Below are positions 9,700 to 18,804 of a stretch of DNA of 64,000 nt, one piece after another. The notes below the pieces were generated by a model. It worked only from the letters and a program-made list of their open reading frames with translations. It ran no database searches and was not told the DNA's origin. This DNA is from UBA117 sp049975245 (GTDB lineage Archaea; Methanobacteriota; Methanobacteria; Methanobacteriales; Methanobacteriaceae): assembly GCA_049975245.1 (NCBI GenBank), contig JBNGDB010000007.1, positions 1-64,000 of the forward strand, written 5' to 3'. Numbering within the stretch: the stretch's first letter is position 1; the number at the start of each line of letters is the position of its first letter. The translations under genes and the position numbers were made by a program.

Positions 9700-10472
9700 T
9701 GATAGATAAAATAACAATTCTCGGCGGCTATGATAAGCACGGTGACAAAGAACCTGTAGATGAGGTCATTATTCGTAAAGGAGAAATATTTGGAGTTGTA
9801 GGTCCTACGGGTAGTGGTAAAAGTTCTTTAATAGGAGATATTGAACAATTAGCACAACGCGATACATTTTCAAAGAGAAAAATATTAGTAGATGATGAAG
9901 AACCCAGTTACGAAGATAGAACTAATCCCCGAAAAAAAATGGTGGCCCAACTATCCCAAAACATGAATTTTTTAGCAGATATGACTGTGGGGGATTTTCT
10001 AAATCTACATGCCAAGTGCAGAGGTGCCAGTAACAAATGTGTAAATGCAGTTGTTAAATTAGCAAACACTTTAACCGGAGAACCTATAAAAAATGAGCAT
10101 GATTTGACAATACTTAGTGGTGGGCAGTCAAGAGCATTAATGGTTGCAGATGTAGCTATTATAAGTGATTCTCCTATTGTACTTATTGATGAAATAGAAA
10201 ATGCAGGTATAAGAAAACATGACGCGTTGAAAGTTCTCGCTGGACATGGTAAGATTGTTATGGTTGTTACACACGACCCTGTTCTGGCACTTATGACTGA
10301 TAAGAGGATTGTCATGAAAAGTGGGGGTATGCAGCAAATAGTTAGCACTACACCCGAAGAAAAGAAAATATCAAAACAACTTAATAAAATAGATGAACTA
10401 ATGTTAAGTTTAAGAGAAAAAGTTAGAAATGGAGAGTTAGTAGAAGGTATTGAACTAGATCTGGAATGTTAA
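9699..10472 (+). CDS. ABC-type ATPase domain protein, function unassigned
   Basis: A single 257-residue ABC ATPase with all motifs intact: Walker A GPTGSGKSS, Q-loop AQLSQNMNF, signature LSGGQSRA, Walker B IVLIDEIENAG and switch VTHDP. No membrane partner lies nearby, and the protein has no transmembrane segment. This suggests a soluble energy-coupling or assembly role rather than transport. It is coupled to comA and followed by a GTPase and an Fe-S protein on the same strand. Involvement in cofactor or metallocentre assembly is an inference from context only. Confidence 0.8.
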   Translation: MIDKITILGGYDKHGDKEPVDEVIIRKGEIFGVVGPTGSGKSSLIGDIEQLAQRDTFSKRKILVDDEEPSYEDRTNPRKKMVAQLSQNMNFLADMTVGDFLNLHAKCRGASNKCVNAVVKLANTLTGEPIKNEHDLTILSGGQSRALMVADVAIISDSPIVLIDEIENAGIRKHDALKVLAGHGKIVMVVTHDPVLALMTDKRIVMKSGGMQQIVSTTPEEKKISKQLNKIDELMLSLREKVRNGELVEGIELDLEC

Positions 10473-10636
10473 ATACTAATTATTTATTTTTTTAAATTAA
10501 TTTTTCTTAATAGTTATAAATTTAAATATTTTATTTTACTAATCTAATTGATGTATTAGAATATAAAAAAATAATGGAATTTTTAGATAAATAAACGATA
10601 ATTAAATAAATAAAAACATTTAAACGAAGTGGAAAC

Positions 10637-11338
10637 ATGAGAATGGTAATTGTTGCTGGAACACCTGGTTCTGGTAAAACAGCGGTTTTAATACACGCTT
10701 TAAAAAGTCTTAAAGGAATGGACTTAAAATCTTCTATAGTTAAAATTGATTGTTTATACACCGACGACGATAAAAAATTTGCAAAAATAGGCGTTCCCAC
10801 TAAAGTTGGTCTTTCTATGGACATGTGCCCAGATCACTATGCTATATACAATGTTGAGGATATGATTAGTTGGGCTGAAGAAAATGAATCTGATTTCTTA
10901 ATAGTAGAAACTGCAGGATTATGTCACCGATGCGCACCCTATACTATGAATTGCTTAGGTGTATGCGTAATCGACGCCACAAGTGGTCCTAATACGCCCC
11001 TTAAAGTAGGCCCATTTCTAAGCACAGCTGATATAGCTGTTATAACCAAAGGTGATATGATATCTCAAGCTGAAAGAGAAATTTTCCGAGAGAGGGTATA
11101 CGAAATAAATCCTAACTGTAAAATCATTGAAGCTAACGGTTTGAGTGGCCAGGGATGTGTTGAACTGGCAGAAGAGATGATCAAATCGAAAGAAGTATCT
11201 CTTGACAATGAGGAATTAAGACATTCAGCACCTCTTGCAGTTTGTACCCTTTGTGTAGGTGAAACAAAGGTAAATAAAAAATATCATAGGGGAATACTAA
11301 GAAGAATTGATGGTTTCCAAGATTATGAAGGCGAATAA
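10637..11338 (+). CDS. HypB/CobW-like P-loop GTPase
   Basis: 233-residue P-loop protein with Walker A GTPGSGKTA at residues 8-16, VETAGLCHRCAP in the switch II region, and a TKGD specificity motif (T/N-K-x-D), as in SIMIBI GTPases such as HypB and UreG that drive metal insertion. Cysteine pairs CHRC and C-x4-C plus a C-terminal CTLC could bind metal. GTGG precedes the ATG; the second in-frame ATG two codons on is an alternative. It is followed 13 bases later by an Fe-S protein. The client protein is unknown. Confidence 0.75.
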   Translation: MRMVIVAGTPGSGKTAVLIHALKSLKGMDLKSSIVKIDCLYTDDDKKFAKIGVPTKVGLSMDMCPDHYAIYNVEDMISWAEENESDFLIVETAGLCHRCAPYTMNCLGVCVIDATSGPNTPLKVGPFLSTADIAVITKGDMISQAEREIFRERVYEINPNCKIIEANGLSGQGCVELAEEMIKSKEVSLDNEELRHSAPLAVCTLCVGETKVNKKYHRGILRRIDGFQDYEGE

Positions 11339-11351
11339 GAGGTTATTTCTC

Positions 11352-12035
11352 ATGAAAGATAAATCTAAAAAAAGTGACCATAAAGAAACCATTATAAAAC
11401 TGCTCCCTGGTTATAATTGTGGAATTTGTGGATATGCACGTTGTGATGAATTTGCCGTTGCTCTTTTAAAGAACCGTGCATCACTTGAATCATGTCATTT
11501 TATGTTCCAAGAAATATTTAGTGAAAATCTGGAACAATTAAAAAATTTATTAAAACAAGAAAATATTATTCCAGAAGAAGAAAAAATTGTTGGAGTTTTA
11601 GATGGTTATGAAGCAGATTTTATTTTAAATTCACTTCCAGATGAAGGCTCTTGCCGAGAAATATTATATCCATTCACTAAAAAAGAGTTAAAAAAAGGAG
11701 ATATAATTAGGTACAGACCTTTAGGATGCCCAATAACACATTTCGCAGAAATATTAGATGAAGATAATGGTTTGATAACTGTTCATATAGTAGGGCCCTG
11801 CCATCGTTTAGATAACGAAGATTTTGAATTTTTGGATGTGGGTGTGTGCCTGGTAGGAGGATTTGAAGGAATAATAGAGGGTAAAATCCCTGCAGTAGGT
11901 GAGACTGTGAGATTCCTCCCTAAACATTGTATGATGCAAAAAGTTCATTCTGGAGTTATTGTACAACTTGAGGGGAAAAAAGCAATCATAGAAGGGATAG
12001 ACCTTAAGGTTTGGGCACCCCCTATTAAAGGATAA
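11352..12035 (+). CDS. 4Fe-4S domain protein
   Basis: The N-terminus has the C-x2-C-x4-C-x(n)-C arrangement of the small Fe-S domain found in corrinoid proteins and Rnf-type subunits (YNCGICGYARCDEF ... SLESCHFMF). The remaining 170 residues, including RPLGCPITHFAE and VGPCHRL, are not recognised with certainty. The frame is open from 11307, but the ATG at 11352 is preferred because AGAGGT precedes it at 11338-11343 and it avoids overlapping the GTPase gene. Co-transcription with the GTPase is likely. Confidence 0.75.
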   Translation: MKDKSKKSDHKETIIKLLPGYNCGICGYARCDEFAVALLKNRASLESCHFMFQEIFSENLEQLKNLLKQENIIPEEEKIVGVLDGYEADFILNSLPDEGSCREILYPFTKKELKKGDIIRYRPLGCPITHFAEILDEDNGLITVHIVGPCHRLDNEDFEFLDVGVCLVGGFEGIIEGKIPAVGETVRFLPKHCMMQKVHSGVIVQLEGKKAIIEGIDLKVWAPPIKG

Positions 12036-12109
12036 TATTTATTAAAGGAAAAAATTTCCAACAATAATAATTTATCTATATTAATTCAAAATTAACTTTT
12101 TTTAGGCTT

Positions 12110-12976
12110 ATGCAAATTAAAAGAATAGATGATACTCAATACAAAATAATACCAGTTCGAACTAATTATATTAGACCAAACGAACCTTTTGACGTTATTA
12201 TCGAAAATTGCGCGGATTTAATTGAAGAAGGAGATTTCTTAGTCATCTCTGAAACTCCTATAGCTATTTCACAAGGCCGAATTCTTGATGAAGCCCGTTT
12301 TAAACCCTCTTTTATGGCTTTTTTATTGGCTGATGTATGGTCAAAATATATCTGGGGTTACTTCTTAGGACCAGTTTTTAGAATTAAAAAAAGGACCATT
12401 AAAAATTTAAGGAGATTGCCAGCAGATGCGCGTTATCATAAACAATTAGTTTTAGAGCATTATGGACTTAAACATGCACTTAAACCAGCTTCGGAAGCAG
12501 GGATAGATCTTAGTAATGCTCCTGGAACATTTGTATCACTTTTACCTCATAATCCTCAAGAAGTTGTTAATAAAATAGTAGACGATATTGCTAAAAAAAC
12601 TAATAAAAATGTAATATCTATTATAATTGACACTGATGCCACTTATGAATTAATGGGCAGGAAATTCACATCATTACCCTTAGCAAAATCTGGAATTAGG
12701 TCTAATTTAGGAGTATTTGGATATTTACTGGGAAGAATTGGAAAAATTGCAGGACCTACTGTACTTGCTGTATCTCACCCCCTAAAAACTGATGAAGCTT
12801 TAAAAATAGGAAAAATCGCTGAAGATTTCCAAAAAGAGAATAAAAATAGCATGGAAACTGTTTATGATATGGAAAAAGTTTTTAATAAAGGTACTGGTTC
12901 AATAACTGTGGAAATGTTAGATTCAATACAACACACTCCTGCAGTTATTGTTAGACAACTTAAAAAGCGTAAATAA
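12110..12976 (+). CDS. F420-0:gamma-glutamyl ligase-like (CofE family) protein
   Basis: 288 residues related to the coenzyme F420:L-glutamate ligase fold. Visible family traits are an early IIPVRTNYI and EEGDFLVISETPIAISQGRI, and later a VISIIIDTDATYEL metal-binding type segment and IAGPTVLAV. It is diverged from genuine CofE, so it may ligate glutamate to another cofactor or have lost that role. No strong ribosome binding site is visible; TTTTTTAGG precedes the ATG. It follows the comA-ABC-GTPase-FeS group after a 74-base gap. Confidence 0.65.
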   Translation: MQIKRIDDTQYKIIPVRTNYIRPNEPFDVIIENCADLIEEGDFLVISETPIAISQGRILDEARFKPSFMAFLLADVWSKYIWGYFLGPVFRIKKRTIKNLRRLPADARYHKQLVLEHYGLKHALKPASEAGIDLSNAPGTFVSLLPHNPQEVVNKIVDDIAKKTNKNVISIIIDTDATYELMGRKFTSLPLAKSGIRSNLGVFGYLLGRIGKIAGPTVLAVSHPLKTDEALKIGKIAEDFQKENKNSMETVYDMEKVFNKGTGSITVEMLDSIQHTPAVIVRQLKKRK

Positions 12977-13279
12977 GAATTTTCCAATTGCTGATTTTTA
13001 CATTAATAAAATTTAAATAATATAAAGTTAATAATATAGCACTGAAGTAAAATTTAAAGGTTTTTATAATACATATTTTTGATATTTTGGAGAAACATAG
13101 GATTATACTTAAACAAAAGACTGAAATATATACAATTATTGTCAAAGAAGAATAATTATTCAGTTATAAGTCATTAAATCCTTAGAAAATATCCATTAAT
13201 ATTCCGATAGCATTGTTATAGATTTCGTTATACTACATTTAGTTATGGTGATACAATGTTATCAAGAGGAGGAAGTGAC
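12977..13279. other. intergenic region upstream of tfe
   Basis: AT-rich spacer. A candidate initiation region lies near GTTATACTAC, but no strong BRE/TATA pair is visible. It ends in the GAGGAGGAAGTGAC ribosome binding site of tfe. No RNA gene or convincing small ORF was seen. Confidence 0.5.
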
Positions 13280-13819
13280 ATGCTTAAAGATCCTTTAGTT
13301 CAAGAGCTGCTCAATGAAATTGTTCAAGAAGAAGACGAAGGCAGTATTTCTGTTATCGAATGCTTGGTAAACGGTAAAGTTACCGATGAAGAAATTGCAG
13401 AAGAAACAGAGTTAAGACTAAATATTGTTAGGAGAATTTTATATAAGTTATATGATGCTGGTATTGCCAGCTATAAAAGAAGTAAAGATCCAGAAACGCA
13501 ATGGTATACTTATAGTTGGAAATTTGAACAGGATAAAATCATTGACATGATAAATACTAAACATGAAGAGGTTCTAAAAGAACTAAGAGAATGCTTAAAA
13601 TATGAAGAAAATAACATATTTTTTGAATGTAAAATAAATGGTTGCCGATGTAGTTTTGAAGAAGCTTCAGAAAATAACTTTTTATGCCCCGAATGTGGAA
13701 AAGAACTTGAGTACAAAGATAATTCTGTTTTTATAGATAAATTAAAAGAAGAAATCAAGTTTTATGAAAATAATAGCCACGCAATTAGTTTTGAAGATAT
13801 AGGACAGAATTCTAAATAG
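13280..13819 (+). CDS. tfe: transcription factor E alpha subunit
   Basis: Archaeal homologue of TFIIE-alpha; helps open the promoter with TBP, TFB and RNA polymerase. Winged-helix domain over residues 1-90 (DEEIAEETELRLNIVRRILYKL), then a linker and a zinc ribbon with one C-x-C-type and one C-x2-C knuckle (CKINGCRC ... FLCPECGKEL). The frame is open from an ATG at 13256, but the ATG at 13280 has GAGGAGGAAGTGAC directly upstream and fits the family start. Monocistronic or co-transcribed with the next gene. Confidence 0.93.
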   Translation: MLKDPLVQELLNEIVQEEDEGSISVIECLVNGKVTDEEIAEETELRLNIVRRILYKLYDAGIASYKRSKDPETQWYTYSWKFEQDKIIDMINTKHEEVLKELRECLKYEENNIFFECKINGCRCSFEEASENNFLCPECGKELEYKDNSVFIDKLKEEIKFYENNSHAISFEDIGQNSK

Positions 13820-13910
13820 AATTTAGAATTTAAATTAATTTTTTCATTGAATAAAAAAATTTACACTATTTCAATTAGAAAAAAACTTTTTTTTTATTAG
13901 GAGACTTTAT

Positions 13911-14405
13911 TTGTATATTGAACTTTTAAGAGAATCTGATTGTTCAAAGGAAGTTATTGAACATAGCCAAGCTGTGGCTGATAAAGCTCTGGAAATCTCT
14001 AAAAAATTCAATCCAAACATTTCTCTGGTGAAAACTGGTGCATTGCTCCATGATATTGGCCGGGGAAAAACCCATGGTATAAAACATGCCGTTGTTGGTG
14101 CCAGAATATTGAGGAATTTAGGTTTTTCACAGAAATTAATAAATATAGTAGAAAGACATATAGGGGCAGGCATACCTTTAAAAGAAGCTAAGTTATTAGG
14201 TTTACCCCCTAAAAACTATATGCCTATAACTTTAGAAGAAAAAATAGTGGCCCATGCAGATAATCTTATAAATGGAACCAGAGAAGTTGATATTGAGTTT
14301 GTAGTCTGCAAGTGGAAATCCCAGTTAGGAAATGATCATCCTGGAATTCACCGACTTATCAAACTTCACCAGGAACTAATTGAAGAAAATATTTCAATAA
14401 TATAA
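13911..14405 (+). CDS. HD-domain hydrolase (TIGR00295-type)
   Basis: 164-residue HD phosphohydrolase, mostly archaeal and of unknown substrate. The metal ligands are visible: H (EVIEHSQAV), the HD pair (ALLHDIGRGKTHG), a downstream H (IKHAVVGARIL) and a later D (VAHADNLING). Such proteins are likely nucleotide or phosphate-ester hydrolases. The start is TTG with AGGAG eight bases upstream. Confidence 0.85.
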   Translation: MYIELLRESDCSKEVIEHSQAVADKALEISKKFNPNISLVKTGALLHDIGRGKTHGIKHAVVGARILRNLGFSQKLINIVERHIGAGIPLKEAKLLGLPPKNYMPITLEEKIVAHADNLINGTREVDIEFVVCKWKSQLGNDHPGIHRLIKLHQELIEENISII

Positions 14406-14577
14406 AATTTTTATACAATTTCTATAATTCAATTAGAATAATAGCATATTATTAAAAAAATCTCATTTCTTTAACTATTTTTAATCTTAAATTAATTAAA
14501 TTATAATTGATATTTTTTATTTTAATTCTGTTTTTTTCTATTTTCTATTTATTTTGTATTATTTAACGAAAAAAAGG

Positions 14578-14586
14578 ATTTATATT
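14578..14586 (+). promoter_or_regulatory. TATA box of the 14620 redox cluster
   Basis: ACGAAAAAAAGG (BRE-like) followed by ATTTATATT lies about 40 bases before the ATG at 14620. This is one of the clearer promoters in the window and would drive the Cys-rich/rubredoxin-ThDP/GltS-like/MsrB cluster. Confidence 0.6.
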
Positions 14587-14619
14587 AGATTTTAACCAAA
14601 TTATATATGGGGTGAAATT

Positions 14620-14934
14620 ATGGCTAAAGTCGAATTTAACATGGAAAATCTTAAAAAATGCGTTTGTCGAGACTGCCCAGTTCAAGAAAATAGTGAATGT
14701 GCAAGTTCTAAAAAGAAAATGGTGCAGGAAAAAATGGAAGAAATGATGAATAAGGGTATGATGCCTGATCCAGAAGCTGTTCCTGGAGTTTACTGTGCCA
14801 CCGGCCGTGCAATTTGTGAAGACTTGGATTTTGATAAAATGTGCATGTGTGCCAGCTGTCCCGTATGGCAAGAATGCGATTTGGGTAGCGGATCTCCCAT
14901 GGGTTACTTCTGTAGGGATGGTTCATCCCAATAG
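14620..14934 (+). CDS. Cys-rich protein of the DUF2769 type
   Basis: 104 residues with 13 cysteines arranged in two similar halves: C-x-C-x2-CPV near the start, YC-x-TG-x3-C, then C-x-C-x2-CPVW and a final YFC. This pattern suggests Fe-S or zinc binding. The function is unknown. The first 20 residues and the cysteine order closely match the N-terminal region of the protein at 16812. GGGGTG precedes the ATG, and a clear TATA box lies upstream. It leads a cluster of redox proteins and may be an electron carrier or assembly partner for them. Confidence 0.8.
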   Translation: MAKVEFNMENLKKCVCRDCPVQENSECASSKKKMVQEKMEEMMNKGMMPDPEAVPGVYCATGRAICEDLDFDKMCMCASCPVWQECDLGSGSPMGYFCRDGSSQ

Positions 14935-15017
14935 TTAATTAACCTTTCCAATTTCCTTTTTTAAGAAATTTAAAACTCCTACAATAATAATAATTAAAAC
15001 TATATTGGAGGATTTTA

Positions 15018-16772
15018 ATGGCAAAATATCGATGTACAGTCTGTAATTATGTTTATGATGAGGATGTTGAGGGATATAAATTTTCGGACTTGCCGGATGA
15101 CTGGAAATGCCCGGTTTGTAATTCCCCTAAAAGTGTTTTTGTTTTAATGGATGAGGGAAAAAAAGAAAAAATTAAAGATTCAACAGTTTCTGATGTTATG
15201 ATTCGGCAAATGGCTGAATGGGGGGTTCGATATGTATTTGGAATTCCTGGAACTTCATCTTTAGGTGTTTCGGATGCTATACGTAAAAATGATTCAATAA
15301 AATACATTCAAGTAAGACATGAACAAACAGCAGCTTTTATGGCATCAGCTTATGGAAAACTTACGGGAAATATAGCTGCTTGCCTAACTGTGGCTGGTCC
15401 TGGAGCTACTAATCTTGCAACAGGACTTTATGATGCAAAACTTGACAACTCGCCAGTGCTAGCCTTAACCGGACAGGTTAAAAGGCAGTTAATTGGTCCG
15501 GGATCATTTCAAGAGATAGACCAACACTCTTTTTTTGAACCTATTTCTGAGTTCAATAAAACTTTAATGTCTAAAGAACAAACCACCACACTTACCACAC
15601 TAGCCATTAAGAATGCCATGTTAAAGAAAGGGGTTTCTCATATTGGGATTCCCAATGACATCCAAAAATTAGGATATGATACGGATATAGTTCCCTTCAA
15701 AGGTAACATGCCAAATATGGCTATTAAACAGTCAAAATCCCTTGTGATTAAGGCGGGCAGAACTATAGATGATTCTGAAAGGCCGGTGATTATTGCAGGT
15801 TTTGGTGCCATGGGGCAGGGAGAAAATTTACTAAAGTTGGCTAAAAAAATTGACTCCCCCATTGTAACTACTTTCAGAGGTAAAGGTGTTGTAGACGAAC
15901 ACGAAGACCTTTACGTTGGAAGTCACGGCACAATAGGTTCAACAGCTGCTTCAAAACTGGTACAGAAATCTGATCTGTTAATCGTAATAGGTTCTTCATT
16001 TTCTGATATGACCCAGATCCCTGAGAAGAAAACAGTTCAGATGGATATAAATTCTACAATGATCGCCAGGAAGTATCCTGTAGAAGTGGGTCTTTTAGGC
16101 AATAGCGCCCAGTTAATACCAGAGATCATTTCACTGGTAGATGAAAAAAATAATAGTGATTATTTAAAAGAGATAAGTAGACTAAAAAGAGAATGGTTGG
16201 AACTTTTAGATGAAGAAATTGATGAAAAACAAAAGCCATTAAGACCACAATATATTATTAGTGTTTTAAATGATAAAATAGATAAAAAAGCAATTATCAC
16301 CTTAGACGTTGGAGAGAATTCTTGGTGGTTTGGACGTAATTTCTGGATGTATTCCACGCAAAAAATGGTTATGTCAGGATATTTAGCTTCTATGGGTTTT
16401 GGGTTACCAGCAGCATTAGCGGCCCAAATAACATACCCTGATCGTCAAGTTATATGTATAACTGGCGATGGAGGCTTTACCATGGTTATGGGAGATTTCA
16501 TAACCGCGGTTAAATACAATCTTCCAGTTAAAATATTCTTATTCAATAATAAACAATTAGCAATGATAATGCAAGAACAAATGGTGGAAAATTATCCAAA
16601 TTGGCAGACAGACTTATTAAACTGTAATTTCGCAGATTATGCCAATAATTGCGGCGGATTAGGCATCAAAGTTACCGAACCAGAAAATCTACCTGATGCT
16701 GTAGATAAAGCATTCGAATCTCCGGGTCCAGTGATTGTGGATATAGATACAGACCCTCGAAGGTTTATTTGA
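15018..16772 (+). CDS. rubredoxin-ThDP enzyme fusion (pyruvate oxidase-like)
   Basis: Residues 1-45 are a rubredoxin with iron ligands Cys6, Cys9, Cys31 and Cys34. From about residue 55 it is a thiamine-diphosphate enzyme of the acetolactate synthase/pyruvate oxidase family: catalytic Glu in VRHEQTAAFM, a central FAD/transhydrogenase-like domain, and the ThDP/Mg motif GDGGFTMV ending in FNN. A rubredoxin on this enzyme implies electrons leave (or enter) the ThDP/flavin centre through iron. The substrate, presumably a 2-oxoacid, is not fixed by the sequence. GGAGG precedes the ATG. It lies between two genes encoding the same Cys-rich domain. Confidence 0.85.
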   Translation: MAKYRCTVCNYVYDEDVEGYKFSDLPDDWKCPVCNSPKSVFVLMDEGKKEKIKDSTVSDVMIRQMAEWGVRYVFGIPGTSSLGVSDAIRKNDSIKYIQVRHEQTAAFMASAYGKLTGNIAACLTVAGPGATNLATGLYDAKLDNSPVLALTGQVKRQLIGPGSFQEIDQHSFFEPISEFNKTLMSKEQTTTLTTLAIKNAMLKKGVSHIGIPNDIQKLGYDTDIVPFKGNMPNMAIKQSKSLVIKAGRTIDDSERPVIIAGFGAMGQGENLLKLAKKIDSPIVTTFRGKGVVDEHEDLYVGSHGTIGSTAASKLVQKSDLLIVIGSSFSDMTQIPEKKTVQMDINSTMIARKYPVEVGLLGNSAQLIPEIISLVDEKNNSDYLKEISRLKREWLELLDEEIDEKQKPLRPQYIISVLNDKIDKKAIITLDVGENSWWFGRNFWMYSTQKMVMSGYLASMGFGLPAALAAQITYPDRQVICITGDGGFTMVMGDFITAVKYNLPVKIFLFNNKQLAMIMQEQMVENYPNWQTDLLNCNFADYANNCGGLGIKVTEPENLPDAVDKAFESPGPVIVDIDTDPRRFI

Positions 16773-16811
16773 TTATGGAAAAATTTCACAACAAAGGGGT
16801 TGTTTATAAAC

Positions 16812-18293
16812 ATGGCAAAAGTAGAGGATAACGAAGAAAATCGTTTGAAATGTATATGTAAAAGCTGTCCTAGTTATCCCCAATATTGTGATGGGGAAAT
16901 TTTATACTGTTCTAAAGGTAAAAGTTGTGTATATATCCGTGAAAATGGATGTATTTGTTATATGTGCCCAGTTTATTTTGAAAACAAATTAGAAGGGTTA
17001 TATTATTGTGACAAAGATGTTGTAGGGGAAAGTAAAACTTTAATGCGTAAGAAGAAGTCTGATGAAAGCGATTTATTTTACCAAACTTTGGTGGATATTA
17101 AAGATATTAGTGCTAGTGGAGAAAGTGTAGTACGTTCTATGGGATCACTTAAAAAGATGCCTTTCAGTTGGGATAATCTTCATATTATCCCTGCTCAAGT
17201 ATCTAAAATTCCTTTAAATAAGGAAGATGATGTTAAAAAAGAAGTTATCATAGGTCCTAAAGCTAAGAAGCCATTTAAAATTTCTTCACCTATATTAATA
17301 TCTGGTTTAAGTTTTGGTGCCGTATCCCGTAAGGTTAGAATTATTATCGCCGAAACTGCTGCAAATCTGAATGTAGGTTTCAATTCTGGAGAAGGGGGAA
17401 TATTGGAAGAGGAATTGGATACTGCTTCTGAATATCTAATTTTGCAGTATTCCACTGGAAGATTTGGAATAGATGATAAAAAATTAAAAAGAGCCGCTGC
17501 AGTAGAATTAAGATTTGGACAAGGAGCTTATCCCGGTAAGGGTAGTTATTTGCCTGCAAGTAAAATGACTCCTGAAATAGCAGAAATAAGGGGTTTAAAA
17601 CAGGGGCAATCCGCTTATTCGCCTGCGCATCATCCAGATATTACCATACCAGAAGAAGTAAAAAATAAGATAGAAGAAATTCGTAAAACTACTTCAGGAA
17701 CACCAGTAGGTGCTAAAATAGGTTGTGGAAATTTAGAAAAAGATATTGAGGTTTTAATAGATTCAAAAGTTGATTTTATCGCAATAGATGGTTTTGGTGG
17801 AGGAACTGGTGCAACTAATCCTTATGTCAGGGAAAATGTTGGTATACCCCTTATTGCAGCTCTCCCCCGGGCTTATAACACCTTGTTGGAACTGGATGTT
17901 AAAGACGAAGTTTCGCTGATTGCTGGTGGAAATCTGCGAAAATCGGCTGATTTTGCTAAATGTTTAGCAATGGGAGCCGATGCAATATACATAGGCACAG
18001 CTGCTCTCGTTGCCATAAACTGCGAACAGTTTAGAATTTGTCACACCGGCAAATGTCCAAGTGGAATTACTACTCAAAATCCATCATTACTTACGCAATT
18101 AATTGAAGAAGATGGAATTAAAAAACTATCTAACTATATTAAAGTTTCTACTGAAGAGTTAGCAAATTTAACCCGGATTGTTGGTAAAGATGATGTTAAT
18201 AAACTTAATAATGAAGATCTTATATCATTAAATAAAGATTTATCAATTATAACCGGTGTTAAATGGTTAAATGGTCAATATATTGATAGATAG
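16812..18293 (+). CDS. Cys-rich domain fused to FMN glutamate synthase-like domain
   Basis: The N-terminal 75 residues carry about 12 cysteines (CICKSCP ... YCSKGKSC ... CICYMCPVYF ... YYC) in the order seen in the protein at 14620. The rest is the FMN-binding, amidotransferase-free glutamate synthase domain: SGLSFGAVS, NSGEGG, DGFGGGTGATN, GADAIYIGTAAL, and the 3Fe-4S ligands C-x5-C-x4-C (CEQFRICHTGKC). Such stand-alone GltB-like proteins may make glutamate or catalyse another FMN reaction. The start at 16812 is chosen because GGGG at 16796-16799 is well placed for it, whereas the upstream TTG at 16800 touches the site. Confidence 0.85.
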   Translation: MAKVEDNEENRLKCICKSCPSYPQYCDGEILYCSKGKSCVYIRENGCICYMCPVYFENKLEGLYYCDKDVVGESKTLMRKKKSDESDLFYQTLVDIKDISASGESVVRSMGSLKKMPFSWDNLHIIPAQVSKIPLNKEDDVKKEVIIGPKAKKPFKISSPILISGLSFGAVSRKVRIIIAETAANLNVGFNSGEGGILEEELDTASEYLILQYSTGRFGIDDKKLKRAAAVELRFGQGAYPGKGSYLPASKMTPEIAEIRGLKQGQSAYSPAHHPDITIPEEVKNKIEEIRKTTSGTPVGAKIGCGNLEKDIEVLIDSKVDFIAIDGFGGGTGATNPYVRENVGIPLIAALPRAYNTLLELDVKDEVSLIAGGNLRKSADFAKCLAMGADAIYIGTAALVAINCEQFRICHTGKCPSGITTQNPSLLTQLIEEDGIKKLSNYIKVSTEELANLTRIVGKDDVNKLNNEDLISLNKDLSIITGVKWLNGQYIDR

Positions 18294-18327
18294 GTATGAA
18301 ATTATTTATAATATATGAGGGAATATT

Positions 18328-18804
18328 ATGAAATTAAATAAATCCAATAATGAAGAAAATTCTTCCAATAAAATTCCCATTTATTTTTCAGATACCGATG
18401 AAATTAGGTTAGTGGATAAGGTTATTAAATCTGATGAAGAGTGGAGAAAATTACTTTCACCAGAAGAGTTCAATGTGGCTCGAAAAAAGGGCACGGAAAT
18501 TGCTTTTACAGGTAAATACCATGATTGCCATGAAGAGGGTATTTATAAATGTGTTTGCTGTGGAACTGATTTATTTAGTTCAAAAACAAAATTTGAATCT
18601 GGTACTGGGTGGCCTAGCTTCTGGAAACCGGTAGCTGAAGAAAATATAAATTATAAGAGGGATACTAGCCATTTTATGATACGGAATGAAGTTCTTTGCG
18701 CCAGATGTGATGCCCACTTGGGACACGTGTTTGATGATGGCCCTCCCCCCACTAATAAAAGATATTGTATGAACTCTGCTTCTTTAAAATTTTTAAAAAA
18801 ATAA
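18328..18804 (+). CDS. msrB: peptide methionine-(R)-S-oxide reductase
   Basis: Repairs oxidised methionine (R-epimer). 158 residues with two zinc-binding CxxC pairs (CVCC and CARC), the substrate loop ESGTGWPSFW, LGHVFDDGP, and the catalytic cysteine in RYCMNSASL. It has an N-terminal extension of about 25 residues before the usual domain. GAGGG precedes the ATG. It closes the redox cluster, 34 bases after the glutamate-synthase-like gene, suggesting the cluster deals with oxidative stress or oxygen exposure. Confidence 0.95.
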   Translation: MKLNKSNNEENSSNKIPIYFSDTDEIRLVDKVIKSDEEWRKLLSPEEFNVARKKGTEIAFTGKYHDCHEEGIYKCVCCGTDLFSSKTKFESGTGWPSFWKPVAEENINYKRDTSHFMIRNEVLCARCDAHLGHVFDDGPPPTNKRYCMNSASLKFLKK

